Below, in pieces: positions 34,536 through 42,786 of a stretch of 64,000 bases of DNA. The DNA comes from CAIWHR01 sp963836265 (GTDB lineage Bacteria; Pseudomonadota; Gammaproteobacteria; Burkholderiales; Casimicrobiaceae), in assembly GCA_963836265.1 (NCBI GenBank), contig CAWIIO010000001.1, positions 558,001 to 622,000 of the forward strand, given 5' to 3'. Below the pieces are notes generated by a model, which saw only the letters and a list, made by a program, of their open reading frames with translations, was not told the DNA's origin and did no database searches. Made by a program: the position numbers and the translations under genes. Numbering within the stretch: the stretch's first letter is position 1; every line of letters starts with the position of its first letter.

Positions 34536-34726
34536 GGCTCGAACCCAGTCTCCTGGTAGAAGTCGTCGATGATGTACCTGCCGATTCGCGGCTCGTTTTC
34601 CTCGTGCACGGGGATCGGCGCCGAAGTGTTCGGCCCGGCCCCTCGGCGTGTCGCTGGCGATAACTTGACGACGGTGCGCCGGGCGACGGAGGGCGGCAGC
34701 ACCGCCAACGGGACGAGCGGGATCAT
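34532..34726 (-). CDS. Small unrecognised frame upstream of the MaoC-like gene
   Basis: A 64-codon frame from ATG 34726 ends with a GTGA overlap on the MaoC-like start, the sort of coupling seen elsewhere in this operon. The last third (PIPVHEENEPRIGRYIIDDF) looks like real coding sequence, while the first half is low-information. It could be the 3' remnant of a larger gene whose front was lost, or a short leader peptide. I do not recognise a family. Confidence 0.35.
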   Translation of the reverse strand: MIPLVPLAVLPPSVARRTVVKLSPATRRGAGPNTSAPIPVHEENEPRIGRYIIDDFYQETGFEP

Positions 34727-34797
34727 CTGGAGCGGCCTTTTCTCGGGTTCTTTGGCTTCTGCGAAACGGGACGATCGCGCGTCGCCGTCGCCGGAGG

Positions 34798-34935
34798 TAA
34801 TTAAGCACCAATCGGCGCCAAAAGCAACGCTGACTGTATTCCGAGCTCGCAGGTGCCGATCCGCAATGGTTCGGCATTTGCATCGCCACTCGCGACGGCC
34901 ACGTCTACGAGGTCGGCAAACGTGGCGCCCACCCT
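34798..34935 (+). pseudogene. Glutaminase fragment
   Basis: Read on the plus strand, GAKSNADCIP in one frame (from about 34817) continues after a one-base loss as ELAGADPQWFGICIATRDGH and VYEVG in another (about 34841-34914). This is the well-conserved N-terminal segment of serine-dependent beta-lactamase-like glutaminases (usual form ADYIPELA, then DGHVYEVGD). The sequence is then lost; no catalytic SxxK part remains. The fragment is 5'-truncated, frameshifted and 3'-truncated, so it is a relic. In some bacteria this glutaminase domain is fused to a cyclase domain; a cyclase gene lies 3.5 kb away, which may be coincidence. Confidence 0.6.
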
Positions 34936-35017
34936 TTGCAACATGTCCAGGAAGGCAACACGACAGCCCACGAATCGTCGGCGATGAATGTCGTGCGATT
35001 CGCGGGTCATTCGTACG

Positions 35018-37573
35018 TCACTTGTTTTCTTCCTTCTGCTTTTCTCTGTCCTTTTCCGATGTGCCCTTGGAGGGCGGACCCTTCTCTGCCGGTCCGCCCG
35101 CTCGCTGCGGCAGCGGTCCAGCGACTGCAGCGTGCTGCGGCGGACGCGCTTCCTGCCGTCCTGGCGGTGCCGCCGACGGCGCCCGCGCTACAGGCTGCGG
35201 GCGTTGGACGCTCGCCGTTTCGGGCTGCTTTGGCGGTGCGGCGGGAGCGCGTGACGCCGGTGCCGACTCGCGCGGGACCGGACGTGGCGTGTTCGCGGCC
35301 TCCGGACGCTGTGGCGGTGCATGCGCCGCCGGCAGATGCGGGAGGGCCGCGCTTTCCGGGTTTCGTGGCGGTGCCGCAGGCCCGCGATGCGCCTGTGCAG
35401 GTTCATGCGGCGTCGGACGTGCCGCCTGGGCGTTCTCAGGTCGTTTTGGCAGCGCCTGCGCGGTAGGGGGATGCGCGACGTGCGCCGTTTCGGGTCGCTG
35501 CGACACGTGATCCTGCGGCGGCGGAACCGGCGCCCTCGCAGCTTGCGCGGGTGCCGTCTCGGGCCGCGCGCGGGCCGTCGGCGGCGGGCCGCGCCCGCTT
35601 TCGATCGGCGGAGCACCCGGCCGTTTCAACGGTTCACGTGCGCCCGGAGCCTGGGCCGTCGAAGGGGGCGGCGCTTCCGGCGTTCCGGTCGCAGCTTGTG
35701 GCGGACGGGGCGTCTCGGCGCCCGGACGAGCAGTCGCTTCCCGTTGCTCGACACCCGGTGGCGACGCACGGCGCGGGCGTGCTTCCTCCGTCGGATGCCC
35801 GGACACCGGCGCCGCCGGAGGCCGCTCCTTCGCTTCCGGACTGGCTGCCTGGGCCTCCTTCTTTTCACTGCCCATCGCGCTTGGCGGCGGGCCTCGCCTC
35901 TGTTCGCCGGCCTTCGATGGCGCGCCGGCGACCGGCGGCTGGGCGCGTTGTTCGCCGCGGCCGGCGGTCGGAGGAGCTTCTCGCTGAGGTGCGCCCTTCT
36001 CCGCCGCGCGCGTGGCCGTCGGCGGCAGCGGTCTCGGGGCAGCGGTCGGCTGCGCGACCCTGACGTTCGACCTTTCGGTGGCGTTCTGTGGCGCAATTCG
36101 GTGGAGCTCAGCCGGCTCGAGCGGCTTGCCCGGCTGCCGCTTTAGCGCTTCTTCGCGCCGCTGTAGGGACGGCGGCGGCGGCGGGGGCGCCTGCTTTGCG
36201 ATCACCGCGCGTTCCATCACCGCCGCATTCGGCCGCGCTCGCGCGGGCGCTGCCGCTCCCACGATGCTGGTCTTCACGGGTGCAACGGGCACCGCGTCAA
36301 CCACATGCGCCTGCCGGATCGCGTTGGCATCGACCTTGATGGCGGCGCGCTGGACCGGCCGCGCATCGACGAATGCTTGCGTAGGTACGGCAGTGACGGC
36401 GTGGGCCCTGCTCAAGTTGGCATAATGCATATTCGTGCGCGTCGGATTGTTGTACACGTTCGTCACCTGGGTCACGTTGACGACGGTGTTGGTCACGTTG
36501 ACTCGCGTGAAGTAGTCGCGGCTCACGTCGTACGCGGGCCGGTAGACTTCGCCGGGAGCCAGCGGGAACCATGCAACGTCGCGCGGGTGTCCCACGGACA
36601 CCGAGACGCCGAAGTTGCTGCCCCCCACGAATGCGACGAGCGCCGGCGCGTACACCGGTCGCACGTGTCGCGGACCGGGAACCCAGCACCAGCGGTTCTG
36701 GGCGAACGCCCAGCGGCCGTAGTGGAACGGCGCGAACCCCCATGGCGCATCGTCGATCCAGGTCCACCCCCAGGGATCGATCCACGCCCAATGGCCATAG
36801 CGATAGGGAGCCCAGTCGGGCGCGACGCCGGTCGGGACCCAGACCTTGCCGTACGTAGGAACGTCGCGCCACGCGCCATACCGATCGAGATCCGCGTAGC
36901 CGATGACATCGGGCGCAACGTAGCGGGCGCTGAGGGAGCGTTCCTCGAGGCGCACGCGTTGCGCCACCCACCGATCGAACGGATCCCGCTGCGCGATTGG
37001 AAGAGGCTGGTAATCGTTAAGGTCCGTCCCGCGGAACCTGAAGCGTTCACCGACGTTGATCACATACGCGGCCTGCGTGCCAAAGGCTTCGGCCCCGCCG
37101 CGATAGACGGCAACCGTCGTCGCCTCTGCGTCGACGTCGACGCGGTATTGACCCGGACTGCGGATCGAAAAGGCGAGATTCGGCGTGTCGATCTCGATCG
37201 TACCCTCCATCGAGCGCAGGTACAGGTCGACGGTGCCCTGATTCACCTGGAACTGCTCGGTGCGATCGTCGAAATTGACGATCGAGAAGCTCGTCTCCGG
37301 CGCGATGCGCAGCGCTGCGTTGCCCATCTGCAACTCCGCGCGCGCACCCTCGGCAGTCCACAACTGGTCCCCGGTCCACAGCGGGCGATTGAGGCGCGCC
37401 TGCACCCAATCGCTGCCCCCCGCGGGAACGAAGCTCACGCCGCCGTCCGCGTAGGCCAGCCGCACTGCCCGAGCCGGCGGATCGGCCGAGGCCGTCCCGG
37501 CCAGCAACAACAGCATTGCGGCAATCGCAACGCCGGCGCGGGCGCGCAGCGAATTCGATAGCATTGCTCTCAT
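35018..37573 (-). CDS. FecR-domain/DUF6600 exported protein with long Pro/Ala-rich tail
   Basis: An 851-residue exported protein. A signal peptide is at the N-terminus (AGVAIAAMLLLLAGTASA). Residues about 35-190 form a FecR-like beta domain (LRIAPETSFSIVNFDDRTEQ, LAFSIRSPGQYRVDVDAEAT). A DUF6600-type Trp/Tyr-rich block follows (APYRYGHWAWIDPWGWTWID, FAPFHYGRWAFAQNRWCWVP). From about residue 430 to the end it is Pro/Ala/Arg/Gln-rich with no predicted fold and ends in charged KDREKQKEENK. GGGAGGT precedes the ATG at 37573. Location periplasmic or surface; function unknown. Tail length is unusual and probably variable between strains. Confidence 0.82.
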   Translation of the reverse strand: MRAMLSNSLRARAGVAIAAMLLLLAGTASADPPARAVRLAYADGGVSFVPAGGSDWVQARLNRPLWTGDQLWTAEGARAELQMGNAALRIAPETSFSIVNFDDRTEQFQVNQGTVDLYLRSMEGTIEIDTPNLAFSIRSPGQYRVDVDAEATTVAVYRGGAEAFGTQAAYVINVGERFRFRGTDLNDYQPLPIAQRDPFDRWVAQRVRLEERSLSARYVAPDVIGYADLDRYGAWRDVPTYGKVWVPTGVAPDWAPYRYGHWAWIDPWGWTWIDDAPWGFAPFHYGRWAFAQNRWCWVPGPRHVRPVYAPALVAFVGGSNFGVSVSVGHPRDVAWFPLAPGEVYRPAYDVSRDYFTRVNVTNTVVNVTQVTNVYNNPTRTNMHYANLSRAHAVTAVPTQAFVDARPVQRAAIKVDANAIRQAHVVDAVPVAPVKTSIVGAAAPARARPNAAVMERAVIAKQAPPPPPPSLQRREEALKRQPGKPLEPAELHRIAPQNATERSNVRVAQPTAAPRPLPPTATRAAEKGAPQREAPPTAGRGEQRAQPPVAGAPSKAGEQRRGPPPSAMGSEKKEAQAASPEAKERPPAAPVSGHPTEEARPRRASPPGVEQREATARPGAETPRPPQAATGTPEAPPPSTAQAPGAREPLKRPGAPPIESGRGPPPTARARPETAPAQAARAPVPPPQDHVSQRPETAHVAHPPTAQALPKRPENAQAARPTPHEPAQAHRGPAAPPRNPESAALPHLPAAHAPPQRPEAANTPRPVPRESAPASRAPAAPPKQPETASVQRPQPVARAPSAAPPGRQEARPPQHAAVAGPLPQRAGGPAEKGPPSKGTSEKDREKQKEENK

Positions 37574-37830
37574 GTCCCACCTCCCGCTCTTCTTGTCGAG
37601 CGCGCACCCACACGCCACCACCCGATCCGAGTGCGCCGACATCGGACACGGTAGCGATCGAACCCGGGGCGATGCTGTCGGCCGAGCACCTATTCGGGCG
37701 TCGGACAAGTCCGGTTGCGACCGGCGGCGGCATTCGGGGAGTCGTTTAGAGAGTGGTGCGGCGCAACAAGACGTTCGCAGATCGTGGCCCAGCTCTGTCG
37801 ATGCGAGTCACTCTAGACGTTCAAAGGCGG

Positions 37831-38343
37831 TCAAGCGGTCGTGGGCTTGCGAGCAACCGTCAATGGCGGCGGATGGGCGAGCGTCTGGTACACGACGCAG
37901 TACCTCTCGGTGAGGCGCAGAAGGGTGGCGAGCTGCTCGTCGGAAGCGGAAGTGTCGAGCGTCAACTGCAGTCGGATGCTTTGAAAGCCGACGGGAACTT
38001 CCCTCGACAGGCCGAGCGTTCCGCGAAAATCGAGATCACCTTCCGCGGTGAGCGTGGCATCGCGAAGCTCGATGCCAAGTGCCGTGGCAACGGCATTGAG
38101 CGTCACCCCGGCGCACGCCACGAGAGCTTCCAGGAGCATGTCGCCCGAGCACGCACTTTGCCCGTTTCCTCCGGTGGCGGGGTGCAAGCCAGCGACAACC
38201 AGCGCTTTGCCGGTTTCGATCTTGCAGCTGACGTTTTCGCCGAGGTGTCCTTGCGCGCGCAGCGTGACCAGCGCGGCGTCGGGGGTCTCGCGGTAGCGCT
38301 CCTTCAGCGGCGCCTGGACTGATCGCAACTCTTCGGCATTCAC
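37831..38343 (-). CDS. OsmC family protein
   Basis: A 170-residue protein of the OsmC/Ohr fold. Recognisable parts are TLRAQGHLGENVSCKIETGK, GLHPATGGNGQSACSGDMLL, EALVACAGVTLNAVATALGI and LTERYCVVYQTLAHP, with the two redox-type cysteines in CSGDMLLEALVAC and ERYCVV positions. OsmC proteins reduce organic peroxides with thiols, although many long homologues are uncharacterised. It follows the cyclase gene by 80 bp on the same strand. Confidence 0.85.
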   Translation of the reverse strand: MNAEELRSVQAPLKERYRETPDAALVTLRAQGHLGENVSCKIETGKALVVAGLHPATGGNGQSACSGDMLLEALVACAGVTLNAVATALGIELRDATLTAEGDLDFRGTLGLSREVPVGFQSIRLQLTLDTSASDEQLATLLRLTERYCVVYQTLAHPPPLTVARKPTTA

Positions 38344-38423
38344 AATGCATCCTCCCGGAAATTGCTCGCCGAGCCCAAACGATCAAGCGGACTCTCTCTG
38401 TGTGCACCCGGCGACGTTGCGAG

Positions 38424-40178
38424 TCACTCCGGCAATCCCGCCTTGAGCAAGCCCTCGCGAAGGTGATTCCGATCGGCGTCGAGCAGATAATGCGCGGTCG
38501 ACACGCACCGCTCGATCGCGAAGGCGGACTCCTCCCGCAACACCTCCTGCGCGTGTGCCACCGCCGCGGTCTTGTCCCCCAACTGCGCCAGCGCCGCGGC
38601 GAGCAACGCATGGTGCGTGTAGTCCGGTCGCGTGACCCGGCTCAGCGCGGCGACCGCCTCGGAGTACTGCCGCGCCGTGTAATGGGCGCGGCCGAGATGG
38701 TTCCAGAATCGCTCGGGGTGATAGGGATTGACCCTCATCGCCTTCCTGATCCACTCGATGCCATCCTCCGGCCGGCCCAGCCACGTGAGCAGCTCGCCCT
38801 GCTGGACTAGGATCAGGTCGTTGTTGGGATTGAGGCCAAGCGCCCGCTCCTGGTGGTACTGGGCCTTCTCGTGCTCGTCGTGCGCGAGGTTCACCGCCGC
38901 GAGAACCCGGTGGACGTCGCTGTCGTTGTCATCGAGGGCGAGCGCGACGTGCGCTTCGTCGACCACGTGTTTCCAGGTCTGCCTGCGATCCTCGCACCAG
39001 TCGTTGACCCAGGTCTGCGCAAGAACGCACGCCTTCCAGGCATGCGCATGGGCGTATTTCGGGTCCAGTGCGATGGCGCGATCGAGCATTCGCTGCGCTT
39101 CGGTGTTGTCCTCCCGCGTGGAGCGGTGGTGCAGGATCTTGCCGGTCAGCACGTATTCGTAGGCCGCCATGCTTTGGGGAGGCTTGCGCTTCGCGCGATC
39201 GTGGCCAGCCGCTTCGATCCGGCCGGGCAGCGTGCCGACGATTGCGCTCGTTACCTCGTCCTGGATGGCGAAGATGTCCTCGATCTTGCGGTCGTAACGC
39301 TCGGCCCAGATGTGCCGGTCGGTCTCGGCATCGATCAGCTGCACGGTGACCCGGACCCGGTCGCCCGCCTTGCGAACGCTCCCCTCGATAACGTAGTGGA
39401 CTCCGAACTCGCGTGCGATGTCCTGGACCTTCACCACCTGGCCCTTGTGCACGAACGCCGAATTACGAGAGATCACGAGGAGATCGCGGAACCGGGACAG
39501 CTCGGTGATGATGTCCTCGCTCAAGCCGTCGACGAAGAACTCCTGCTCCGGATCGCCGCTCATGTTGATGAATGGCAGCACCACCAGTGACGGCTTGGTC
39601 GCCTGCCTTGGACCGTCGACCACACCTTCCAATCGAGGACGCGAACCCTTGTCGAGCAGGACACGGAAGATGCGGAGGGGCCGGGCGATGTTCTTGACGC
39701 TTTGTTCGCCGAGATCCTCGAACGCGACATCGAGGCGGTCGCCCACCTGATCCCGCACAGCGGCAGAAACGCAGATCCCGCTGGGCGCAGCCAACTCCTG
39801 GAGACGTGCCGCCACATTGACCCCGTCACCGAAGATGTCACCGTCCTCGACGATCACGTCACCGAGGTTGATGCCGATCCGGAACTCGATCCACCGTGCC
39901 GGCGACATGTCTACGTTGCGCCGCGTCATCCGGCGCTGGATTTCGGCAGCGCACTCGACGGCGGAGACAACACTTTGGAACTCCACCAGCATGCCATCGC
40001 CCGCCGTCTTGATGATATGACCCTTGTTCCTGGCGATGGCCGGATCGACGACTTCGAGTCGGTGCGTTCTGAGCCGCGCGAGGGTGCCCGTCTCGTCGGC
40101 CTCCATCAGTCGGCTGTAACCGACCATGTCAGCGGCGAGAATTGCGGCCAGCCTCCGTTCTCCGCCACGCGGCTCCAT
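38424..40178 (-). CDS. Class III adenylate/guanylate cyclase with TolB-like and TPR regions
   Basis: A 584-residue soluble protein. The N-terminal cyclase domain (about 8-180) has both metal aspartates, D17 in LAADMVGYSRLM and D61 in KTAGDGMLVEF, plus FRIGINLGDVIVEDGDIFGD and GVNVAARLQ. The middle (about 205-330) resembles the FlgO/TolB-N-like module found after such cyclases (LVVLPFINMSGDPEQEFFVD, GLSEDIITELSRF, IWAERYDRKIEDIFAIQDEV). TPR repeats occupy about 350-570. It should make cAMP or a related cyclic nucleotide in response to protein interactions through the TPRs. The input signal is unknown. Confidence 0.9.
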   Translation of the reverse strand: MEPRGGERRLAAILAADMVGYSRLMEADETGTLARLRTHRLEVVDPAIARNKGHIIKTAGDGMLVEFQSVVSAVECAAEIQRRMTRRNVDMSPARWIEFRIGINLGDVIVEDGDIFGDGVNVAARLQELAAPSGICVSAAVRDQVGDRLDVAFEDLGEQSVKNIARPLRIFRVLLDKGSRPRLEGVVDGPRQATKPSLVVLPFINMSGDPEQEFFVDGLSEDIITELSRFRDLLVISRNSAFVHKGQVVKVQDIAREFGVHYVIEGSVRKAGDRVRVTVQLIDAETDRHIWAERYDRKIEDIFAIQDEVTSAIVGTLPGRIEAAGHDRAKRKPPQSMAAYEYVLTGKILHHRSTREDNTEAQRMLDRAIALDPKYAHAHAWKACVLAQTWVNDWCEDRRQTWKHVVDEAHVALALDDNDSDVHRVLAAVNLAHDEHEKAQYHQERALGLNPNNDLILVQQGELLTWLGRPEDGIEWIRKAMRVNPYHPERFWNHLGRAHYTARQYSEAVAALSRVTRPDYTHHALLAAALAQLGDKTAAVAHAQEVLREESAFAIERCVSTAHYLLDADRNHLREGLLKAGLPE

Positions 40179-40364
40179 GTGCTTGTCTCACTGGATGCAG
40201 GCATGATTCTAGCAACGAGCAGGGCCGGAGCGCCAATCGCACGAACGTGGACGTTCTTGAAGCGCCCGAAGCCTACAGCGAGTGCCCCTGACGTTCAACA
40301 GTCGAGCCCACCGGCCGTAGCCTTTAAGCGGCAGAGCGACCGATCCCCTGCCGCCATGTAGCGA

Positions 40365-40793
40365 CTACTCCGGAACGGTTTCGCCAGACCCGCCCATCTC
40401 CTTGGGGATGTCCTTCATCTTGGGGAGACCGTCCTTGATTCGAAGGACGGTCTCCTGATAGTGGACATGAAGCTTCGGCTCGTGACGGTAGGTGGGGATC
40501 GTGGCGGCGTACACGTCGATCAGTCCCCACGGGGGGTGGTCCGTCAGCAGATGCCCCCCACAGGTCTTGCAGAACTTGCGGTAGCTGTGCGCCGTCTTGT
40601 GATAGACGCCGATGTTGTCCTCGCCCTTGGTGATCTTGACCGCCTCGGGCTTCCAGAGGCTGAACGCGTTGACCGGCGCGGCCGCCCAGCTCCGGCACGA
40701 CGCGCAATGGCAGTAACCCGCAGCGACCGGCTCGCCGGTGACGGTAAGCTCGACGGCGCCACAGAAGCAGCTTCCCTTGTAGGTCTGGCTCAT
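40365..40793 (-). CDS. GFA family protein (glutathione-dependent formaldehyde-activating-like)
   Basis: A 142-residue zinc protein of the GFA/CENP-V family. Cysteine sites are evident: YKGSCFCGAVELTV, GYCHCASCRSW and RKFCKTCGGHLL, giving the two zinc clusters of Gfa. Many family members are not formaldehyde enzymes, so function is uncertain. It stands alone on the minus strand, 186 bp upstream of the cyclase gene, with AAGGAG immediately before the ATG. Confidence 0.88.
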   Translation of the reverse strand: MSQTYKGSCFCGAVELTVTGEPVAAGYCHCASCRSWAAAPVNAFSLWKPEAVKITKGEDNIGVYHKTAHSYRKFCKTCGGHLLTDHPPWGLIDVYAATIPTYRHEPKLHVHYQETVLRIKDGLPKMKDIPKEMGGSGETVPE

Positions 40794-41142
40794 GGTGTCT
40801 CCTTAGAAGGCTCGCATTTCAACCGCGCCTGAGTATCGAAGCATCGATCGTCCGGGTCAAGCATCCGGTCAACTAGGGCCTGTCAACGCTATGGACACGA
40901 ACGCGTTGCACGGCCAAAAACTCTCAGCGCAAGGCGCAGCAGTGGCGCCTCCATCTCCTGACGTAGTCGCTCCGCTTCCGCCTCGTAGCCTGCCGCGCTT
41001 CGAGATGGTCCAGCGCGGCCGGTCGGGGCACACCGCGATGCGCGTGAATCCTCAGCCCCGGGCGCTACAATCGTCGCGGGAGTCGTCCGCGTCTCCCCGG
41101 GATCCGGACGGTGAGAGCCACCGAACACTTGGAGAGAACGCG
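40794..41142. other. 349-bp gap with promoter-like sequence, no gene seen
   Basis: No frame here shows coding features of its own. The plus-strand frame running through it only becomes meaningful at the ATG at 41143. It holds a -10-like TACAAT (41066-41071) that fits transcription of the interrupted glycine-zipper gene. Confidence 0.5.
41066..41071 (+). promoter_or_regulatory. -10 element candidate for the interrupted glycine-zipper gene
   Basis: GGCGCTACAATCGTCGCGGG contains TACAAT, a good sigma70 -10 hexamer, about 70 nt before the ATG at 41143. No clear -35 hexamer is visible at the expected spacing. Inference. Confidence 0.35.
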
Positions 41143-41192
41143 ATGCTAAAGCGCCTTTCGACTTACCTAAGCCGGACAAGCCGGAACCAAAC

Positions 41193-41196
41193 AGGT
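41193..41196. repeat. Target-site duplication, left copy (AGGT)
   Basis: AGGT directly precedes the left inverted repeat and is repeated at 42787-42790 directly after the right inverted repeat. Removing one copy with the element restores the reading frame of the interrupted gene. A 2-bp GG duplication with slightly longer ends would fit equally. Confidence 0.65.
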
Positions 41197-41212
41197 TAAA
41201 GTTTTGGGCACA
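41197..41212 (+). repeat. Left terminal inverted repeat
   Basis: TAAAGTTTTGGGCACA. It aligns with the reversed right end at TAAAGTT-TG and GGCACA. The gene start follows 26 nt later. Confidence 0.6.
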
Positions 41213-41238
41213 CGAAGCGGATGGGCGAGGTGACGGCG

Positions 41239-42747
41239 ATGGAACTGCTCACTGAACGCTACGCGGACCGGCTGACTGGGGTGTTGTCGTGCTACGACCG
41301 CATGGTGATCACTGGCACGTTGCCGGGTGTGTGCTTTGCCGAGGGCATGACGAGCTTCCTGCGTTCGCGTGGCATCCGCATCTTCGACTACCCGCAATTC
41401 GCGCTGCCGCTGCGCGAGCGCATCCGCGAGAACGCGCAGGCGCTGGCCGCGAAGCACGCTGCGACGATCGAATACGTTGCCAAGGCCCACCTCCGCAAAG
41501 AAGATCTGGTGGCCAAGGTGCTGGCCACCCGCGGCGAGGCGCCGGGACTGGTCCATGTGCTGTCGGCGATGGAGACCTGCGCGACCTACCGGTCCTGGCA
41601 CGACAAGGGCAGCGGGCGCACCTACCTGCGGCCCGACACCACCAAGTGCCTGCACTACTACTTCTACTGGATGGACCGCGAGCTGGGGCTGATCTACGTG
41701 CGGGTGCCGACCTACTGCCCGTTCCGGTTGCAGGTGTACTGCAACGGCCACGGCTGGCTGGCCCGCCGCCTGACGCGTGAGGGGATCGACTTCGCTACTG
41801 CCGACAACGCCTTTGTTCGCATCGCCGACTTCACCCGGGCGCAGGCCTTGGCCGATGGCCTCAATCCCGACCTCCTGCATCGGCACCTGAACCACTACGC
41901 CCGGCTGTGCTGCCCGGTGCTCGACGAGTTCGGGCAGACCTACCACTGGAGCATCATGCAGATCGAGTACTCCACCGACCTGCTGTTCAAGAGCGAACAA
42001 GTGCTGGCGCCGCTCTATGCGCAGCTGGCCCGCGAGGCGGTGCTCTCGGTCAAGGCCGAGCAGGTGAGCACCTTCCTGGGCAAGAAGATCACCCCGCAGG
42101 TGGCAGCCGAGATTGGCTCGCGCCTGAGTACGCGGATCGAAGGCACCTGTATCAAGCATAAGCTCGGGTCGTGCTCGGTCAAGCTGTACGACAAGTTCGC
42201 GCGCATCCTGCGCATCGAGACCACCACCAATGATGTCTCGTTCTTCAAGCACCACCGCAAGGTGGAACATCGCGGCGGTCACGCCACCCGCGAAGTCGCA
42301 CCGCTCAAGAAGTCCATCTACAGCCTGATCGACCTGCGGGAGATCTTGCTCGCCTGCAACCAGCGCTATTTGGAGTTCCTCTCCAGCCTGGACGACCACA
42401 GCCCCGGCCAGCGCCTGCTCGATCGCGTGACTCACCCCAAGCCCGACGGCGAGCGCTCCTGCAAGGGCCTCAACTTCTTCGATCGCAACGATCAGGCTCT
42501 CCTGCGCGCCGTCCAACGCCCAGAGTTCAACATCCATGGCTTGGCGCGAGCTGATCTGCTGCGGCTGATGCCCGCCATGTCGCCCTCCTCGCTGTCGCGG
42601 CAACTGCGTCGCTTGCGCGTCCTCGGATTGCTCAAGCGCGCGGCCAATACCTACCGCTATTACCTCACTCGCAGCGGTCGCTTGGTCATCGCCGCCTGCG
42701 AGCGACTGTCCACGTTCGCCATCACACCAGCATTGGCTCGCGCTTGA
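41239..42747 (+). CDS. Putative transposase-like protein of the insertion element, often labelled MarR-family regulator
   Basis: About 502 residues. The N-terminal region starts MELLTERYADRLTGVLSCYD and continues with VITGTLPGVC, then a His/Tyr-rich core (CLHYYFYWMDRELGLIYVRV, LQVYCNGHGWLARRLTREGI). A central block SVKLYDKFARILRIETTTND, then FFKHHRKVEHR, has a YDK...LRIE look reminiscent of some Rep proteins. The C-terminal 75 residues form a winged helix (MPAMSPSSLSRQLRRLRVLG, KRAANTYRYYLTRSGR) that explains MarR labels. GAGGTGA (41227-41233) supports the ATG at 41239; an ATG at 41221 is in frame. Length, gene-filling layout, terminal repeats and target duplication argue for a mobilisation protein. 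Chemistry unknown. Confidence 0.75.
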   Translation: MELLTERYADRLTGVLSCYDRMVITGTLPGVCFAEGMTSFLRSRGIRIFDYPQFALPLRERIRENAQALAAKHAATIEYVAKAHLRKEDLVAKVLATRGEAPGLVHVLSAMETCATYRSWHDKGSGRTYLRPDTTKCLHYYFYWMDRELGLIYVRVPTYCPFRLQVYCNGHGWLARRLTREGIDFATADNAFVRIADFTRAQALADGLNPDLLHRHLNHYARLCCPVLDEFGQTYHWSIMQIEYSTDLLFKSEQVLAPLYAQLAREAVLSVKAEQVSTFLGKKITPQVAAEIGSRLSTRIEGTCIKHKLGSCSVKLYDKFARILRIETTTNDVSFFKHHRKVEHRGGHATREVAPLKKSIYSLIDLREILLACNQRYLEFLSSLDDHSPGQRLLDRVTHPKPDGERSCKGLNFFDRNDQALLRAVQRPEFNIHGLARADLLRLMPAMSPSSLSRQLRRLRVLGLLKRAANTYRYYLTRSGRLVIAACERLSTFAITPALARA

Positions 42748-42764
42748 CTTCATCATCATCAATC

Positions 42765-42786
42765 TGTGCCAGATTGCAGAACTTTA
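42765..42786 (-). repeat. Right terminal inverted repeat
   Basis: Begins TGTGCC and ends CAGAACTTTA on the plus strand; on the minus strand it reads TAAAGTTCTG, six unmatched bases, then GGCACA. It lies 17 nt after the element gene's stop and is followed by AGGT (42787-42790). Confidence 0.6.

Larger units (their letters stand above)
41197..42786 (+). mobile_element. Insertion-sequence-like element encoding a winged-helix protein
   Basis: A 1590-bp unit bounded by imperfect inverted repeats and a 4-bp direct repeat, with one gene filling it. The left end is TAAAGTTTTGGGCACA; the right end, reversed, shares TAAAGTT, then TG, and GGCACA separated by an extra 6 nt. It interrupts a glycine-zipper gene that becomes continuous and in frame once the element is removed. 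The encoded protein has no recognisable DDE, DEDD, serine or tyrosine transposase motif that I can point to, so the family is not one I can name. Confidence 0.75.

Noticed and set aside
40891..41199. A 102-codon plus-strand gene ending just inside the insertion element
   Set aside because: Only its last 18 codons, from ATG 41143 with a ribosome-binding site, continue a real gene; the upstream part has no coding features.
41239..42747. Annotation of the element protein as a MarR-family transcription factor
   Set aside because: Only the last ~75 of 502 residues resemble a winged helix; size and flanking repeats fit a mobile element better.
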